Assembly (NCBI GenBank): GCA_037893245.1
Contig: JBAIAA010000539.1
Location: forward strand, 529,663-593,662
DNA from: Crossaster papposus
Taxonomy: Eukaryota; Echinodermata; Asteroidea; Velatida; Solasteridae
Direction of reading: 5' to 3'
DNA length: 64,000 nucleotides
Positions 32,740 through 44,134 of this stretch are shown here, one piece after another. The number at the start of each line of letters is the position of its first letter. Position 1 is the first letter of the stretch. Below the pieces are notes generated by a model. That model saw nothing but the letters and a program-made list of their open reading frames with translations. It was not told the DNA's origin and ran no database searches. The position numbers were made by a program, and so were the translations under genes.

Positions 32740-34703
32740 ATGTGCGACTCATGGTGGAGCAAAAAAGCGGACGAACTCCAGTCCTACTCAGAAGGTAAGA
32801 GCACGAAGAAGTTCTATGATGCGCTGAAGGCAATTTATGGGCCAAAATCAAGTGGCTCTACTCTAGTCTTTAATTCTGATGAATCCGCACTCATAACAGA
32901 TAAGGACCATATTATGGACCGTTGGGCTTCCCACTTTGAAAATCTGCTGAACAGAGTCTCAAACATCAACACCGAGGCGATATAACAACTGCCTCAAAGT
33001 TCTGTCAATGTAGCCCTAGCTGAAGTGCCCACCATTGCCGAGACCTAGAAGGCCATTAATGTACTATCCATGGGTAAAGCAGCTGGTTCCGACTCGATTC
33101 CCGCCGAAATATACAAAGCAGGAGATGCTACGTTTGTGAAGCGCCTCACAGAGCTATTCCAGCTAATGTGGATCAAGGGAGTGCTCCCCCAAGAATTCAG
33201 AGATGCCTCTATTGTCCACATTTACAAGAAGAAACGCAACCGCTTCATGTGTGACAACCACAGAGGAATCTCCCTGTTAGTCATTGCCGGTAAGATTATC
33301 GCTAGAATCATGCTTAATCGGTTCACAACACACATTGCCAACACATTTCTACCCGACAGCCAGTGTGGCTTCAGAAAAGGAAGAGGTACAGCCGACATGA
33401 CATTTACCACCCGGCAGCTTCAAGAGAAATGCAGAGAGCATAATACCGACCTCTATTGTGTCTTTGTAGACTTGACAAAGGCATTTGACACTGTCAGCCG
33501 AAATGGCCTCTGGAAACTCTTGTCCAAGATTGGCTGCCCAGGAAAGTATATCGAGATAGTGAATCAGTTTCATGATGGTATGATGGCGCGAGTAATGGAC
33601 GACGGAAAATCTTCAACAGCCTTCCCTGTATCAAATGGAGTTAAACAAGGCTGTGTCCTTGCGCCAACGCTCTTCGGTGTCGTGTTTGCTAGCATGCTTC
33701 TTGATGCTTTCCGTGACATCAACGTAGGCGTAAAGTTGAGATTTAGGACTGATGGAAAACTCTTCAATCTCCGAAGACTTCAAGCGAAAACAAAGGTATT
33801 CGATGAACTAGTTCGTGAACTCCTGTATGCCAATGACTGCGCGCTTGTCGCTCACACACAGGAAGACCTACAACTCATCATGAACTGCTTTGCAACAGCT
33901 TGCTCACGCTTTGGAGTTTCAATCAGTCTGAAAAAGACAGAGGTGTTGTTTCAACTTACTCCACGTAAGCCGTATGTTCCACCAGTCATCACTATTGGAG
34001 ATCACACCCTTCATTCTGTGGACAAGTTCACATACTTGGGCAGCACCCTTTCAAGAGAGGTCCACATAGACGACGAAGTCGCTCACCGGATATCTAAAGC
34101 CAGCTCGGCATTCGGAAGATTTCGTGAGCGTCTGTGGAATAGAAGAGGCATAAGCTTGAAAACAAAGCTGCGTGTCTATCAAGCTGTAGTCCTGACTTCT
34201 CTGATGTATGCCTGTGAAACTTGGACAACCTACAGCCGCCACATCAGAAAGCTGAACCACTTCCACCTTTCCTGTTTGCGCAAGATTTTACGCATCAGAT
34301 GGCAAGACAAGGTCACTGACACTGATGTCCTCAAGCGAGCGGAATTGCCCAGTGTAGGTGTTTTGATCATGAGAGCTCAGCTTTGCTGGTCAGGTCATGT
34401 ACTACGAATGCCTGATGTCCAAATTCCCAAGAAGATACTCTATGGTGAACTAACATCAGGCAAAAGATCTGCTAGTGGACAATTCAAAAGATACAAGGAT
34501 TGTCTTAAAGCAGCCATGAAGCAATGCAGCACCAATGTGACTAGCTGGGAAGAACATGCCCAGGATCGGACGGCATGGCGAAGATCTTCCCACGAAGGTG
34601 CATCAAGCTTCGAAGCCCGTCGCATCAGGGAGGCTGAGCTGAAACGACAGCAACGGAAATATCTTTGGCCAGTTGCTTCCCAGTTACGTGCCCCCCCCCC
34701 CCC

Positions 34704-34740
<37 letters not shown>

Positions 34741-34826
34741 ACGATCTAGTGTGTCCAGTGTGCGATTGCAACATCCTGGCTAGAATTGGACTTATTAGCC
34801 ATCAACTTACACACAACACCAACTAG
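32740..34826 (+). pseudogene. Non-LTR retrotransposon (LINE), RT and C-terminal zinc finger
   Basis: A damaged upstream part (WWSKKADELQSYSEGKSTKKF, stops at ~32983 and ~33046) is followed by a 559-codon frame. RT signs are DSIPAEIYKAG, NHRGISLL, CGFRKGRGTADM, FVDLTKAFDTVS (motif A), NGVKQGCVLAPTLFG and LLYANDCALV. The catalytic YADD is YAND, a loss of the first aspartate. The post-RT part includes YLGSTLSREVHIDDEV and LNHFHLSCLRKILRIRWQDK. A long poly-C run (34690-34739) breaks the end, after which CPVCDCN...SHQLTH, a C2H2 finger, is visible in another frame. No endonuclease domain remains. It is dead by truncation, stops and the motif change. Confidence 0.85.
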
Positions 34827-35700
34827 TATGGAGATGTTGGCTGTCATCTTCGAGTTTCGAAGGACGAACTATATATATATATATATATATATAATTTGGA
34901 GTGTTCACACTACACTTCTCGGGGTTTGAAATTATCTGGGTTAACTGCCTCGAAACCACACTTAACCCGGGTAATTTTTAACCCTACTCGAGAGGTGGGT
35001 TAACTAATACCGTTTGCACACTACTCTGGACTTACCCGGGTTTTTTAATCACCCGGGTAGTTGGCCATACTCGGGTAGAAACTAACCCGGAGAATCGGTT
35101 TCACACTACAAAGTTAACCCCGCAATTCAGCTTACCCGCTTTAGTGCGCACCCGGCCGGGTAATTTTGAAACCGCGTTCAAACTAAGCAAACAACAACCC
35201 GTATAATGTGGTATATATGGTATATTTTATTCACATTATCACATTGTAACCCAAAGGTCAAATTGCATGATAATTTACAATATTAAAAACATCAAAATTA
35301 CAGTAAACATAAATTAAACAAATTAAGAAAAAAACATATGAGTTGGTTAAGAATCTAGAAAAAAACACATTTGTACCTTGCACATACTTGTAGATTTGTC
35401 TGTCTCAAATCATTGAAAAATAAATAAAAACAGGTTGCTCACAGAGAATACTTATTTAGATAACTGGTAAAAAGTTAACACGGGTTGTATGTTATTAATT
35501 AAAAATGCGAGTAATAATCTTGCATAGATTTGTGGTGGCTCTAATTATAAAAAGATTATTAAAAACTGTTCACAGAGCAAAAGATTCTACTTGTTCAGCA
35601 AGCTGATAAAATAGGGTATTGGGCTGTTTTTGAATCGTGATGTCCTGGTGCGTAAGTGGGAATAATAATGTGCAATACGCAGGTTGCAGACATGAGACTC
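34827..35700. other. No gene; repeat with ACCCGGGTAA motifs
   Basis: 34900-35170 holds repeated TTCACACTAC and AACCCGGG-type motifs in both orientations, like a decayed inverted-repeat element; a similar piece is at 32448-32515. An AT dinucleotide run lies at 34870-34892. The remainder is AT-rich and may be the 3' tail of the LINE on the minus strand. Confidence 0.4.
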
Positions 35701-35725
35701 CCGTCTGGTAGGAGGGAGAAGATCA

Positions 35726-36873
35726 TTAGTACGTTCTGAAGTCATTCGGAAAAGCTGAGACAATGATTCTCCCTCCTATCAGCAAGAGACTCAAGCCCGC
35801 AATGCATCCGCATACAAAGTATAGCGCTGTGCCAAAATGGTTCTGTATGCACGTTTTTGTAGGTGCTCCAGTGTCTTCTTCTGGACAGCAGTAATCGAGG
35901 AAGACCAAGTAACATCAGCATATTCAACAGCAGGCCTCACATAACTTTTATAAATTGATATGAGCTCATCATCATTGAATCCAAACCTCTTAAGCAGACG
36001 GAGCATATACAGTTTTTGATTGGCTTTCTTAGAAATTTCATTGATATTTGTCTCCCATCGGAGGTCATTCTGTAGCCAGACTTATAAGACCTTTTGCCTC
36101 AGATACAAAGTTCATAGGGACTCCCGCAATGCCCAACTCGGCTAGTGGTGGGGGTTTAGTTTTAAAACATGTTTGGATGGCCTGACACTTGGAGGGATTC
36201 AGTCTGAGTTTGTTGGTGTTGGTCCACTCAATAAAGTTTAGTTCCTTGAGGGAGTGCTCCACTGAGAACCTTGTACTTTGAGAGTGCTTGGTTGTATCGT
36301 ACACATTGGGCGCGGTTGCTGACAAAGATGGATCTACGGACTTCCAAGCGGATACATTTATCAATGAGGATGGTATGATGAATCATATCGAACGCCTTGG
36401 AGAAATCCGTCCGAACCACCGTCCCAATGTTGCCGACCTCGTCAGCACCCTGATGGCGTGAATGGAGGAGACTAACTACATAATGGGAGGTCGAAATGCC
36501 TTTGACATTGCCAAATTGCTGTGGGTCAATTTTGTCTTGAATATTCTCCCAAACCCAGTTTGTTACAAAACCCTCCCCTATCTTTGCAAAGCAGTCAGTC
36601 AAAGAAACTGGCCTGAGCTTATTAGTCGTAGGGGGCTTCGTTTTGGGTATTGGCACTACTATGGCCTTTTTTCCCATTGCTTAGGCACAACGCCCTTTTT
36701 GTACGAGTTGAAAGTGAACTCAACTCATAGGCAAATTCTTTAACAAGCTTGGGAGAAATTCCATCGGGACCAGTGGCTTTGTTGGATTTGACTTTGTTGA
36801 GCTCATTGTACACTTCCCAAGAATAGAGTGATGGTGGAGGCTCCATGGATTTGTAAGTAAGCTTCCAGAACAT
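35726..36873 (-). pseudogene. Decayed LINE reverse transcriptase
   Basis: Pieces of one RT lie in several frames: NELNKVKSNKATGPDGISPK (~36800), KLRPVSLTDCFAKIGEGFV, VVRTDFSKAFDMIHH (motif A), ALPQGTK, then LRLNPSKCQAIQTCF and the post-RT block SYVRPAVEYADVTWSSSI (~35930). Order and wording fit CR1/L2-type LINEs. The YADD region is not readable. Multiple frameshifts mean it cannot be expressed as a whole. Confidence 0.75.
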
Positions 36874-37216
36874 TAAGATCCAGAGGGGGAATAATTATGA
36901 GAAGAAATCTTCACAAACTGATAATTAATTGTGTTGGCAGTAGTCACATAATCATCATCAGTGTTTCCAGTCATTAATGCTGGTGCCACTTCCTTGGATT
37001 TGTTTCTTGTAGAAGTGAAATGTGCATTGCTTGACCTCTGCCCTCCTATAATCCATTGCGTTCACAACAGCTTGACAGAAAAATGGCGCCCGACATGGAA
37101 TTGGAAACAGTAGCGCTAATCGTACTATTTCTGAACTGTATTTCTGAATTTCGCCATTGTTATAAAAGAAAGAGGAACTCTGGATATATGCACGTGTATA
37201 AAATGACAAGCCGATA
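36874..37216. other. No gene seen
   Basis: Sequence between the LINE remnant and the tandem duplication at the Harbinger edge; nothing recognised. Confidence 0.35.
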
Positions 37217-37695
37217 GAAAAATGTGTTTCCCTACACGTGTACCTGTTAAGACTGGTGCCTAGTGTTACCGAGTTACCGAGCACTATAGACTGGTGTCTT
37301 TCAGTACGTACCACTGACCTCTACACCTGGGGCCGGTTGCACCAAACATGTCCTACATACCTGTCGTAAGATAAGAAATTTAGGACCACCCTAAGACATG
37401 TCGTAACTGCGGTTGCACCAAAATTTAGGACCACCCTAAGACATGTCGTAACTGCGAAAAATGTGTTTCCCTACACGTGTACCTGTTAAGACTGGTGCCT
37501 TGCATTTAGTGTTACCGAGTTACCGAACACTACAGACTGGTGTCTTTCAGTACGTACCACTGACCTCTACACCTGAGACCGGTTGCACCAAACATGTCCT
37601 ACATGCTTGTCGTAAGATAAGAAATTTAGGACCACCCTAAGACATGTCGTAACTGCGGTTGCACCAAAAAGCTTATAGGCTTGTCCTAAAATGCA
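37217..37695. repeat. Tandem duplication across a Harbinger end
   Basis: A unit of about 239 bp starting GAAAAATGTGTTTCCCTACA occurs at 37217 and 37456. It contains CCGGTTGCACCAAACATGTC, the terminal sequence of the element that follows, so the left end of that element is present twice. Confidence 0.7.
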
Positions 37696-39405
37696 TATCT
37701 TACGACACGTCGCGTCGTAGGACATGTCCTAGTGTATGATTATAACTGTATTTTGACCGACGCTGGTTACAATCCCGAAATTAGATAGAAACTTTACACA
37801 GCATGTTTTCAATCACTTATGTTTTATTCAGATAATTACTGATTGTTTACAAATGCATGTATGTCACCAATTCATTTCATCATAATCAGAATGGTTGTAT
37901 TCCCAGGGTCCTTTGCTATAGTTACCGTCATTCTTCAATTTATTGATCTTTAAATTCATATAACGAAGCTTTGTATCTTGGATTTTTTTTTGAAGAGTGA
38001 TCAATTCCATATAGTTGCCTCGTGTTCCTTCCTGAACATTTCCAATTACGAATACAATTGCAAGAACCAGTGTCGAAAGATGCATTGGAGTATGGAAACG
38101 TATAGTTGGACATGTCTTCGACATCTAAGACTGCAGCATATTGAAAAAGGTTTGCCAGGTAATAGTTGTAACGGCTATGCTTCACAACCTCGCCAGACAT
38201 TTGCCTCTTGAAGACGAAGATAGGCAGATGCAAAGCTGATGAATGAGCTTTCCGACGACAACGAGTGGCCTGACATTGATGATGATCCAAATCATTAAGA
38301 GATTGCAAGAATTTTTTTTTTTTTTACACTTATTGAGGGGCTGAACGATTTCCCTATTTCAACCATGAACAGAAATAACAGGTAAAAAAAGCGACCCAGA
38401 TACATTTTTTTTTTAAAGTAATTAATTTTGATACACCAATCAAGCATGTCAATAAAGAGCATGTTCTCTCTCACTCATTAAAAAAAAAATTACTTTCTTT
38501 TTGACTCGCCGTGTTCCGTTTCGATTAAAACAAATCCGAGTTGTAGATTTAACAATTTCACTTTGTTGGACCCTGTTTTTGTTTTGTTGTTTAGTTTGTA
38601 CTCATTGTTATAATTGGTGTTTTTTTAGTAGAAACAATTAAAGCATTTGAACGAAGTCTAAACGGTTAATCCCATGTGCAGTATCAGAAAACGCCTTTTA
38701 AAGTTTCTGTCTGGTTCTTCTTTTCCCTTAGCTACTGATTTTATGAAGGATTTCTTGATAACTTATTGCTTAGCCGATTTTTACACGAAATTCGTGTTAA
38801 AGTACAAAAACTCTTCTGATGTGAAGCTAAATATTTTGTTTTATAATTATTTCTTTCACAACCAAATGGTATTAAAACATGCAGAAGTATTGTTTTCAAT
38901 ATTTTCCTTAACAAAATCATAAACGTCATTGTACTTTAACCTAAAATAATTGCCGCGTATGGCTACCCTAACTATTTAAATCACCTCCCCACTAGACGTA
39001 ATTTTATGTCGTAAATCCATGTCCTACTACCGGTAATGCGTAAGTTGTGATGGTGCAACAGTTGTGTTGTAATGTCTTTCGGTTGCACGAAAGTTGTCTT
39101 ACACCACACGTAAGTCAGAATGCGTACGACAAGGAAGTTAGTACATATGGTGGCCCTGAAGGGACTACGCAGATCGTGAATATTGACGTCAATATTCACG
39201 ACAATTTTCACGACTTTCCTCAAAGTCGCGAATATTGACGTCAAATTTGACGTCAATATTCACGACTTTGAGGAAAGTCGTGAAATTTGTCGTGAACATT
39301 GACGTCAATATTCACGATCTGCGTAGTCCCTTCAGGGCCACCATAAGTACATGTCGTAAGACATCGATGGTGCAACCCATTTTCGTTCGTAACTTTAGTA
39401 CAACT
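37329..39405. mobile_element. Harbinger-like element, copy H1 (non-autonomous)
   Basis: Starts with GGGGCCGGTTGCACCAAAC. A minus-strand frame (37864-38124) ends KLRYMNLKINKLKNDGNYSK, resembling the coiled-coil end of a Harbinger Myb-like protein. A plus-strand remnant (~38170) reads MLHNLARHLPLEDED, resembling the C-terminus of PIF/Harbinger transposase. The remaining transposase and Myb domains are deleted. The right part (38997-39405) matches the right end of H2, apart from a 200-bp insertion and loss of the terminal repeat. Confidence 0.6.
39146..39345. mobile_element. Nearly perfect palindromic MITE in H1
   Basis: A 200-bp unit begins TATGGTGGCCCTGAAGGGAC and ends with the complement; almost the whole unit can fold on itself (repeated GAATATTGACGTCAA motifs). 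It is flanked by AGTACA on both sides. Copy H2 at about 49268 has the uninterrupted site (GTTAGTACATGTCG), which proves the insertion boundaries. Confidence 0.85.
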
Positions 39406-40113
39406 GGGGCCGGTTGCACCAAACATGTCCTATGCTTGTCGTAAGATAAGAAATTTAGGACCACCCTAAGACATGTCGTAACTGCGGTTGAGCCGAAAAG
39501 CTTATAGGCTTGTCCTAAAATGCATATCTTACGACACGTCGTAGGACATGTCCTAGTGTATAATTATAACTGCATTGGGACCGACGCTGGTTACAATCCC
39601 GAAATTAGATAGAAGCTGTACACAGCATGTTTCCAATCACTTATGTTTTATTCAGATAATTAGTGATTGTTTACAAATGCATATATGTCACCAATTCATT
39701 TCATCATAATCAAAATGGTTGTATTCCCAGGGTCCTTTGCTATAGTTACCGTCATTCTTCAATTTATTGATCTTTAAATTCATATAACGAAGCTTTGCAT
39801 CTTGGACTTTTTTTTCTGAAGAGTGAGTAATTCCATATAGTTGCCTCGTGTTCCTTCCTGAACATTTCCAATTGCGAAGGAAATTGCAAGAACCAGTGTC
39901 GAAAGATGCATTGGAGTATGAAAACGTAGGTGGGCATGTCTTCGACATCTAAGACTGCAGCCTATTGAAAAGGTATGCCAGGTAATAGTTGTAATGGCTA
40001 TGCTTCACAACTTCGCCAGACATTTGCCTCTTGAAGACGAAGATGGGCAGATGTATGCAGAGCTAATGAATGAGCATCCCGACGACAACGAGTGGCCTGA
40101 CATCGATGATGAT
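39406..40113. mobile_element. Harbinger-like element, copy H2, left part
   Basis: Begins GGGGCCGGTTGCACC and matches H1. The minus-strand Myb-like tail (39688-39948) is more complete here (SGRNTRQLYGITHSSEKK...). The plus strand has MAMLHNFARHLPLEDEDGQ and an acidic end (NEWPDIDDD). It is broken off at 40113 by the hAT-ended insertion and resumes at 48453. Confidence 0.65.
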
Positions 40114-40209
40114 CATGGGCGTCAATCCTGGGGGGGACAGGGGGACACGTCCCCCCCATATTTTGAAGGGTGGGGGACACAATATCAAATGTCCCCCCCA
40201 TGTTTTTGA

Positions 40210-42916
40210 ACTCGTGTATCTCATAATAGGGCAATATGTACTGTAGCGGAAACTGTCAAGAATAGCGGAGCGGTGGCGTAAGTGTGACGAATTTACACGG
40301 AGTCCATCCAAGTCCAACAACGGCTGCGGAGGCAACAGAACCTGACGTTAACGCCCTATACTGCGGGTTTGGCCGCCCTGTGGGGGTGTATGGATGTGCG
40401 CGCGCGAACTCGATCTTTACGCGTAGTTCGTACGTGTACGTGTACATGCTCTTGTCAAAGCCTGCAAATCGAGCACTTTCGTGTGATTACACACTCACAG
40501 ACCGAGGACCTTCAACATACCGAGGACGTCCTCGATTTGTTATTAGGTCAAAAATGGCATCTCCTTGGCGATTTATAATTATTGTCAAAATTTCAACGGA
40601 TTTGGAATATGTTCTCGGTTCGTCCTAATGGCAACGTGCAGTGTGTTGTATCATGGAGCATTTTGTGTTCATCCGAACAAGTCAACTTGTAATAGCGCCA
40701 CCTAGCGGCCAGATTATCGTCTCCTAGGCGCTAGGGACGCGTTAATCGCGTCTTCATGTAATTTGGGGAAAGCGTCATGTTCATCGGCTCAAGTTCAGAC
40801 CTACAGAAAGTGCCCTAATGTTATGGTACGTACATTATAATTAACAAATATGTTTAAAACTGTTCTCGTGTACAATTTACATAGGATATTGAAGGAAATA
40901 GTAATCGGGTATTGTTGAAATAATTAATTTCACATGTGGAATTCTTTTCACATCAATCGATCGTCAGCTTTCTCACAACCATTACAGTATGTTCCACCAT
41001 ACCTCCATGGTTCCACATGCCCAACCAAACCCAAAAACATTAACATAATAAATCCACCCAATTAAGAAATATTCGGTTATACTAAAAAATCATAGATAGA
41101 CACATATTTATGTGCATTTATTTTTCTCAACTGAAATTGGGCATGACATAAAAAAGTGAAAGGTTATAATTTGGGTCATCAACTCGTATCCCGAATCAAA
41201 TCGATTACAAGTACATGTAAAGTTGTCCCCTCACAAATGAAGTCGTCCACTACGTCAAGTCGTCCACTATCAAATTTTCCGAATTTCCCATGACCAGGTG
41301 GGCCCCTCGTCAAGTTGTCACCCAAGCAAAAGACAACAAATTAAAAACAAATTTTGCCTTTTTCATTAATTAATATTTTAAAACAATGATATTAATAATC
41401 ACTTTTCATATTGTTTATTTTATGCATTTAGTTTAACTTTTCTACATAAATGTACATAATGTACATTTTGAATGAGTTTTTAGTATCGTCAGACCCCCTA
41501 AATCTGCGCGGTCCTATTTCTGCGCACTCGTCTTTAATTTCAATTTGGCAACGCGCGCATCTTAAAAATGATGTACTGTCACTAGGATCGTATTCTTTGA
41601 TGCATGAACTTTCACAACCACCGAAAAATTATAGTGAATGCTTTAACGGTAAGTCGGGCAAAAATTGAAAAAAATCTGATTTTTACAGCTAATTTACTAG
41701 GTACAATTGTTGGTAGAGGCTTTCGGGCCTGCAGAAGTCGAAAAGATGACCGCACGGTAAACTCTGTTATTCGCCCTCTGTCGTCAGTATTATAGCTACC
41801 GTGTCCTATATAATTCATTAATTTTGTTAAGGGGGTTTAAGACTTGCGGTGCAACAAAGAAGACATGTTTCTTATATTATTTTGGAATTTTCTTCTGTCA
41901 TACCTATTAAAATCTGACATCTTGACAATGTTCTCTGTTGATTGGGATGATCAATATATGACATACATTCATCAAGATAATTCAGGTTACCAAATCTAAG
42001 AAGGGGTCAATTTATTAAGGCATTTAAATATTATTAGGTTTATTTGTATTTTTATTTAATTCAGGCCTAATCAACAACCGAGTTTATTGATGCACCCTTC
42101 TAAAAACTCAGCGAACCAATTGCTACTTGAAATGAACAATACAACGCACAACTTGGTCCTGGGTGTACCTTGTATAAACCATTATCATTAAGATTATTAA
42201 TATTAGAACGAGAGGCTTGGAACGTCTGAGGTGACGATTTGTAATATTGTAAAACTAATTTGTATTGCCTAAAGAACATAAAAAGCCAATTTAGTATGAA
42301 TTCAGAGCACGGCAGTCTTTAGTTTAGTTTGACTGAGAGTATGATTCGTGAACACTCGTGTAGAGCTAATCCTACTATATTTAAAGTAACAAAAATTGAA
42401 TTAATTATTTTAATATGAATGTACATTTCCAACTTTATTAATACATTTCTTCAATGATAACAATACAAACTGGGGTCTACATTAAATAGGTAAAAATGTA
42501 TAAATTGGATGTGAATTTTAAATATATGCCTTTTTGTAAAAAAAAATTAACAATTATCTATTGAGAATTAAACCATTATGGCGAATTAATCTTGAAATTA
42601 CGAAAAGTGTACTGGCATTGAAAAAAAGAAGTAAATAATTAGGTTAAAAATGTTCAAGCTAATATATTTTCCAAAATCAAGGAGTAAAAAATGTTGTTCT
42701 TAAGTTGCATGACCCGGACACCGTAGATTTTCCATGAAGCGCCCCACTGCGCAGATTTAGGCAGGATTTGTTTCTGAACGCCAAAACTGCACGCTTTGGA
42801 ATTCCCCGCTTGTCGCTACAAATAAAGAAAATTTGTCTTTGTTAATCCGCATAGTGGAAGATCGTAAGCCAACAATACAAGTTTTGTTGATGAAAAGAGT
42901 GGTTGCTCTTTTAGTT
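40210..42916. other. No gene seen in the left half of the 8.3-kb insertion
   Basis: I searched here for Tudor-like exons matching copy 1 and found none. CCTATTTCTGCGCAC at 41513-41527 has a perfect inverted partner at 43327-43341. Otherwise AT-rich. Confidence 0.45.
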
Positions 42917-42920
42917 TTAA

Positions 42921-43299
42921 AGGTAGTATACACCATTGGTAATTGCTTGAATTATCATGAATGGGTAGATTTGGGGGGTTGTATTTCATAGTAAATATCG
43001 TTTAACTGACTTTTCCGAAGTTTTACAATCATGGATGCCGAGAAAAGCACGAAAAACAGCGTTTGTTTTCAACCGGGGTCGAGCAGTTATTCTTATGTTA
43101 TCTTTGTTTTTTCGCTCTCGCCGTCCGGCGAGAGCGAATTTTTCTTTATAAAATTCATTTTTTTGGAATAATTACAGGATATCCAGCGCAATCCTTTTGC
43201 GGAATGCCGAAAATCATTATTTACTTTCAATTGAGTAAGGTATTTCTTAATAATTAAGTAGTAAATATTTTCGATTTCTGCAAATGGTGTATACTACCT
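42921..43299. mobile_element. piggyBac-type MITE, copy 1
   Basis: Ends AGGTAGTATACACCATT and complement, flanked by TTAA (42917-42920, 43300-43303). A GC-rich hairpin (CGCTCTCGCCG...CGGCGAGAGCG) lies in the middle. 379 bp, non-coding. Confidence 0.8.
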
Positions 43300-43303
43300 T
43301 TAA

Positions 43304-44016
43304 GCTACTCGGTTGCAAACCCTTATGTGCGCAGAAATAGGAAGATCGAGGATTTATGCAAATGTAGTTATTTATTAATTCTAAATAAATTGAACAGTTA
43401 ATGCCCAATTTAATTTTTTTGTAAATGCAAGTTTATTTAATGCCCCCTCCCCCCCCCCCCCCCCCCCCCTTCACGGGGTCACTCGAATACTACATGTCCG
43501 TCCGCCGGGAGGATGTGGAATCGCTAATCGCGTTGCAAAATAGACCACCTAAGGCTAATTGAACCAGGGCAGTATCCATTTAATTTTATTGACTTTTACA
43601 TCTATTGCTGGGAACAGACAAAAACAAAAGTTTGTTTAATATTTGAAAGCTGTAAACGCTTTTAATAAACGTGATATATCATGTAATATGTCCCCCATTG
43701 TCTATTAATTATTACAAATTGGCTTATTCGCGCATTTCATAGTAGCAAGGCATGTGTTATATAGCTCATAAAATTTTTTTGGGGGTAACCAAAGAACCAC
43801 AAATATTGTTTTTAAATGCGTCTCCGCAACACTTTAAGCCAACCCCTGACCAAAAACCAAATTTGTTATTTTGGGGGGGAACTTAGGCTTAAATACTAAA
43901 TAAAGCAGCTTCCTAAGCAATAAGGATGAATAGCAATCAGTCTTGAAATGTTTAACGAGTCCAACATGTACTTACTGAACCTGATTACAATAAGTATGGT
44001 TGCATTTCTCTTTGCA
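43304..44016. other. No gene; poly-C tract upstream of copy 2
   Basis: Contains a poly-C run near 43448-43470. The end of this stretch has a good 3' splice site (TTTCTCTTTGCAG) directly before GTGGCCC, like the cassette acceptor of copy 1. Confidence 0.45.
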
Positions 44017-44134
44017 GGTGGCCCCTTAGTATATCATCATTTGTGACTGTGTTGAAGTTCTTCAGAGAGGGTTTACATATGAGAGTTTGTTCACCAATAG
44101 CAGTTCCCATGGCCTTTACAGTTTGAATCCTATT

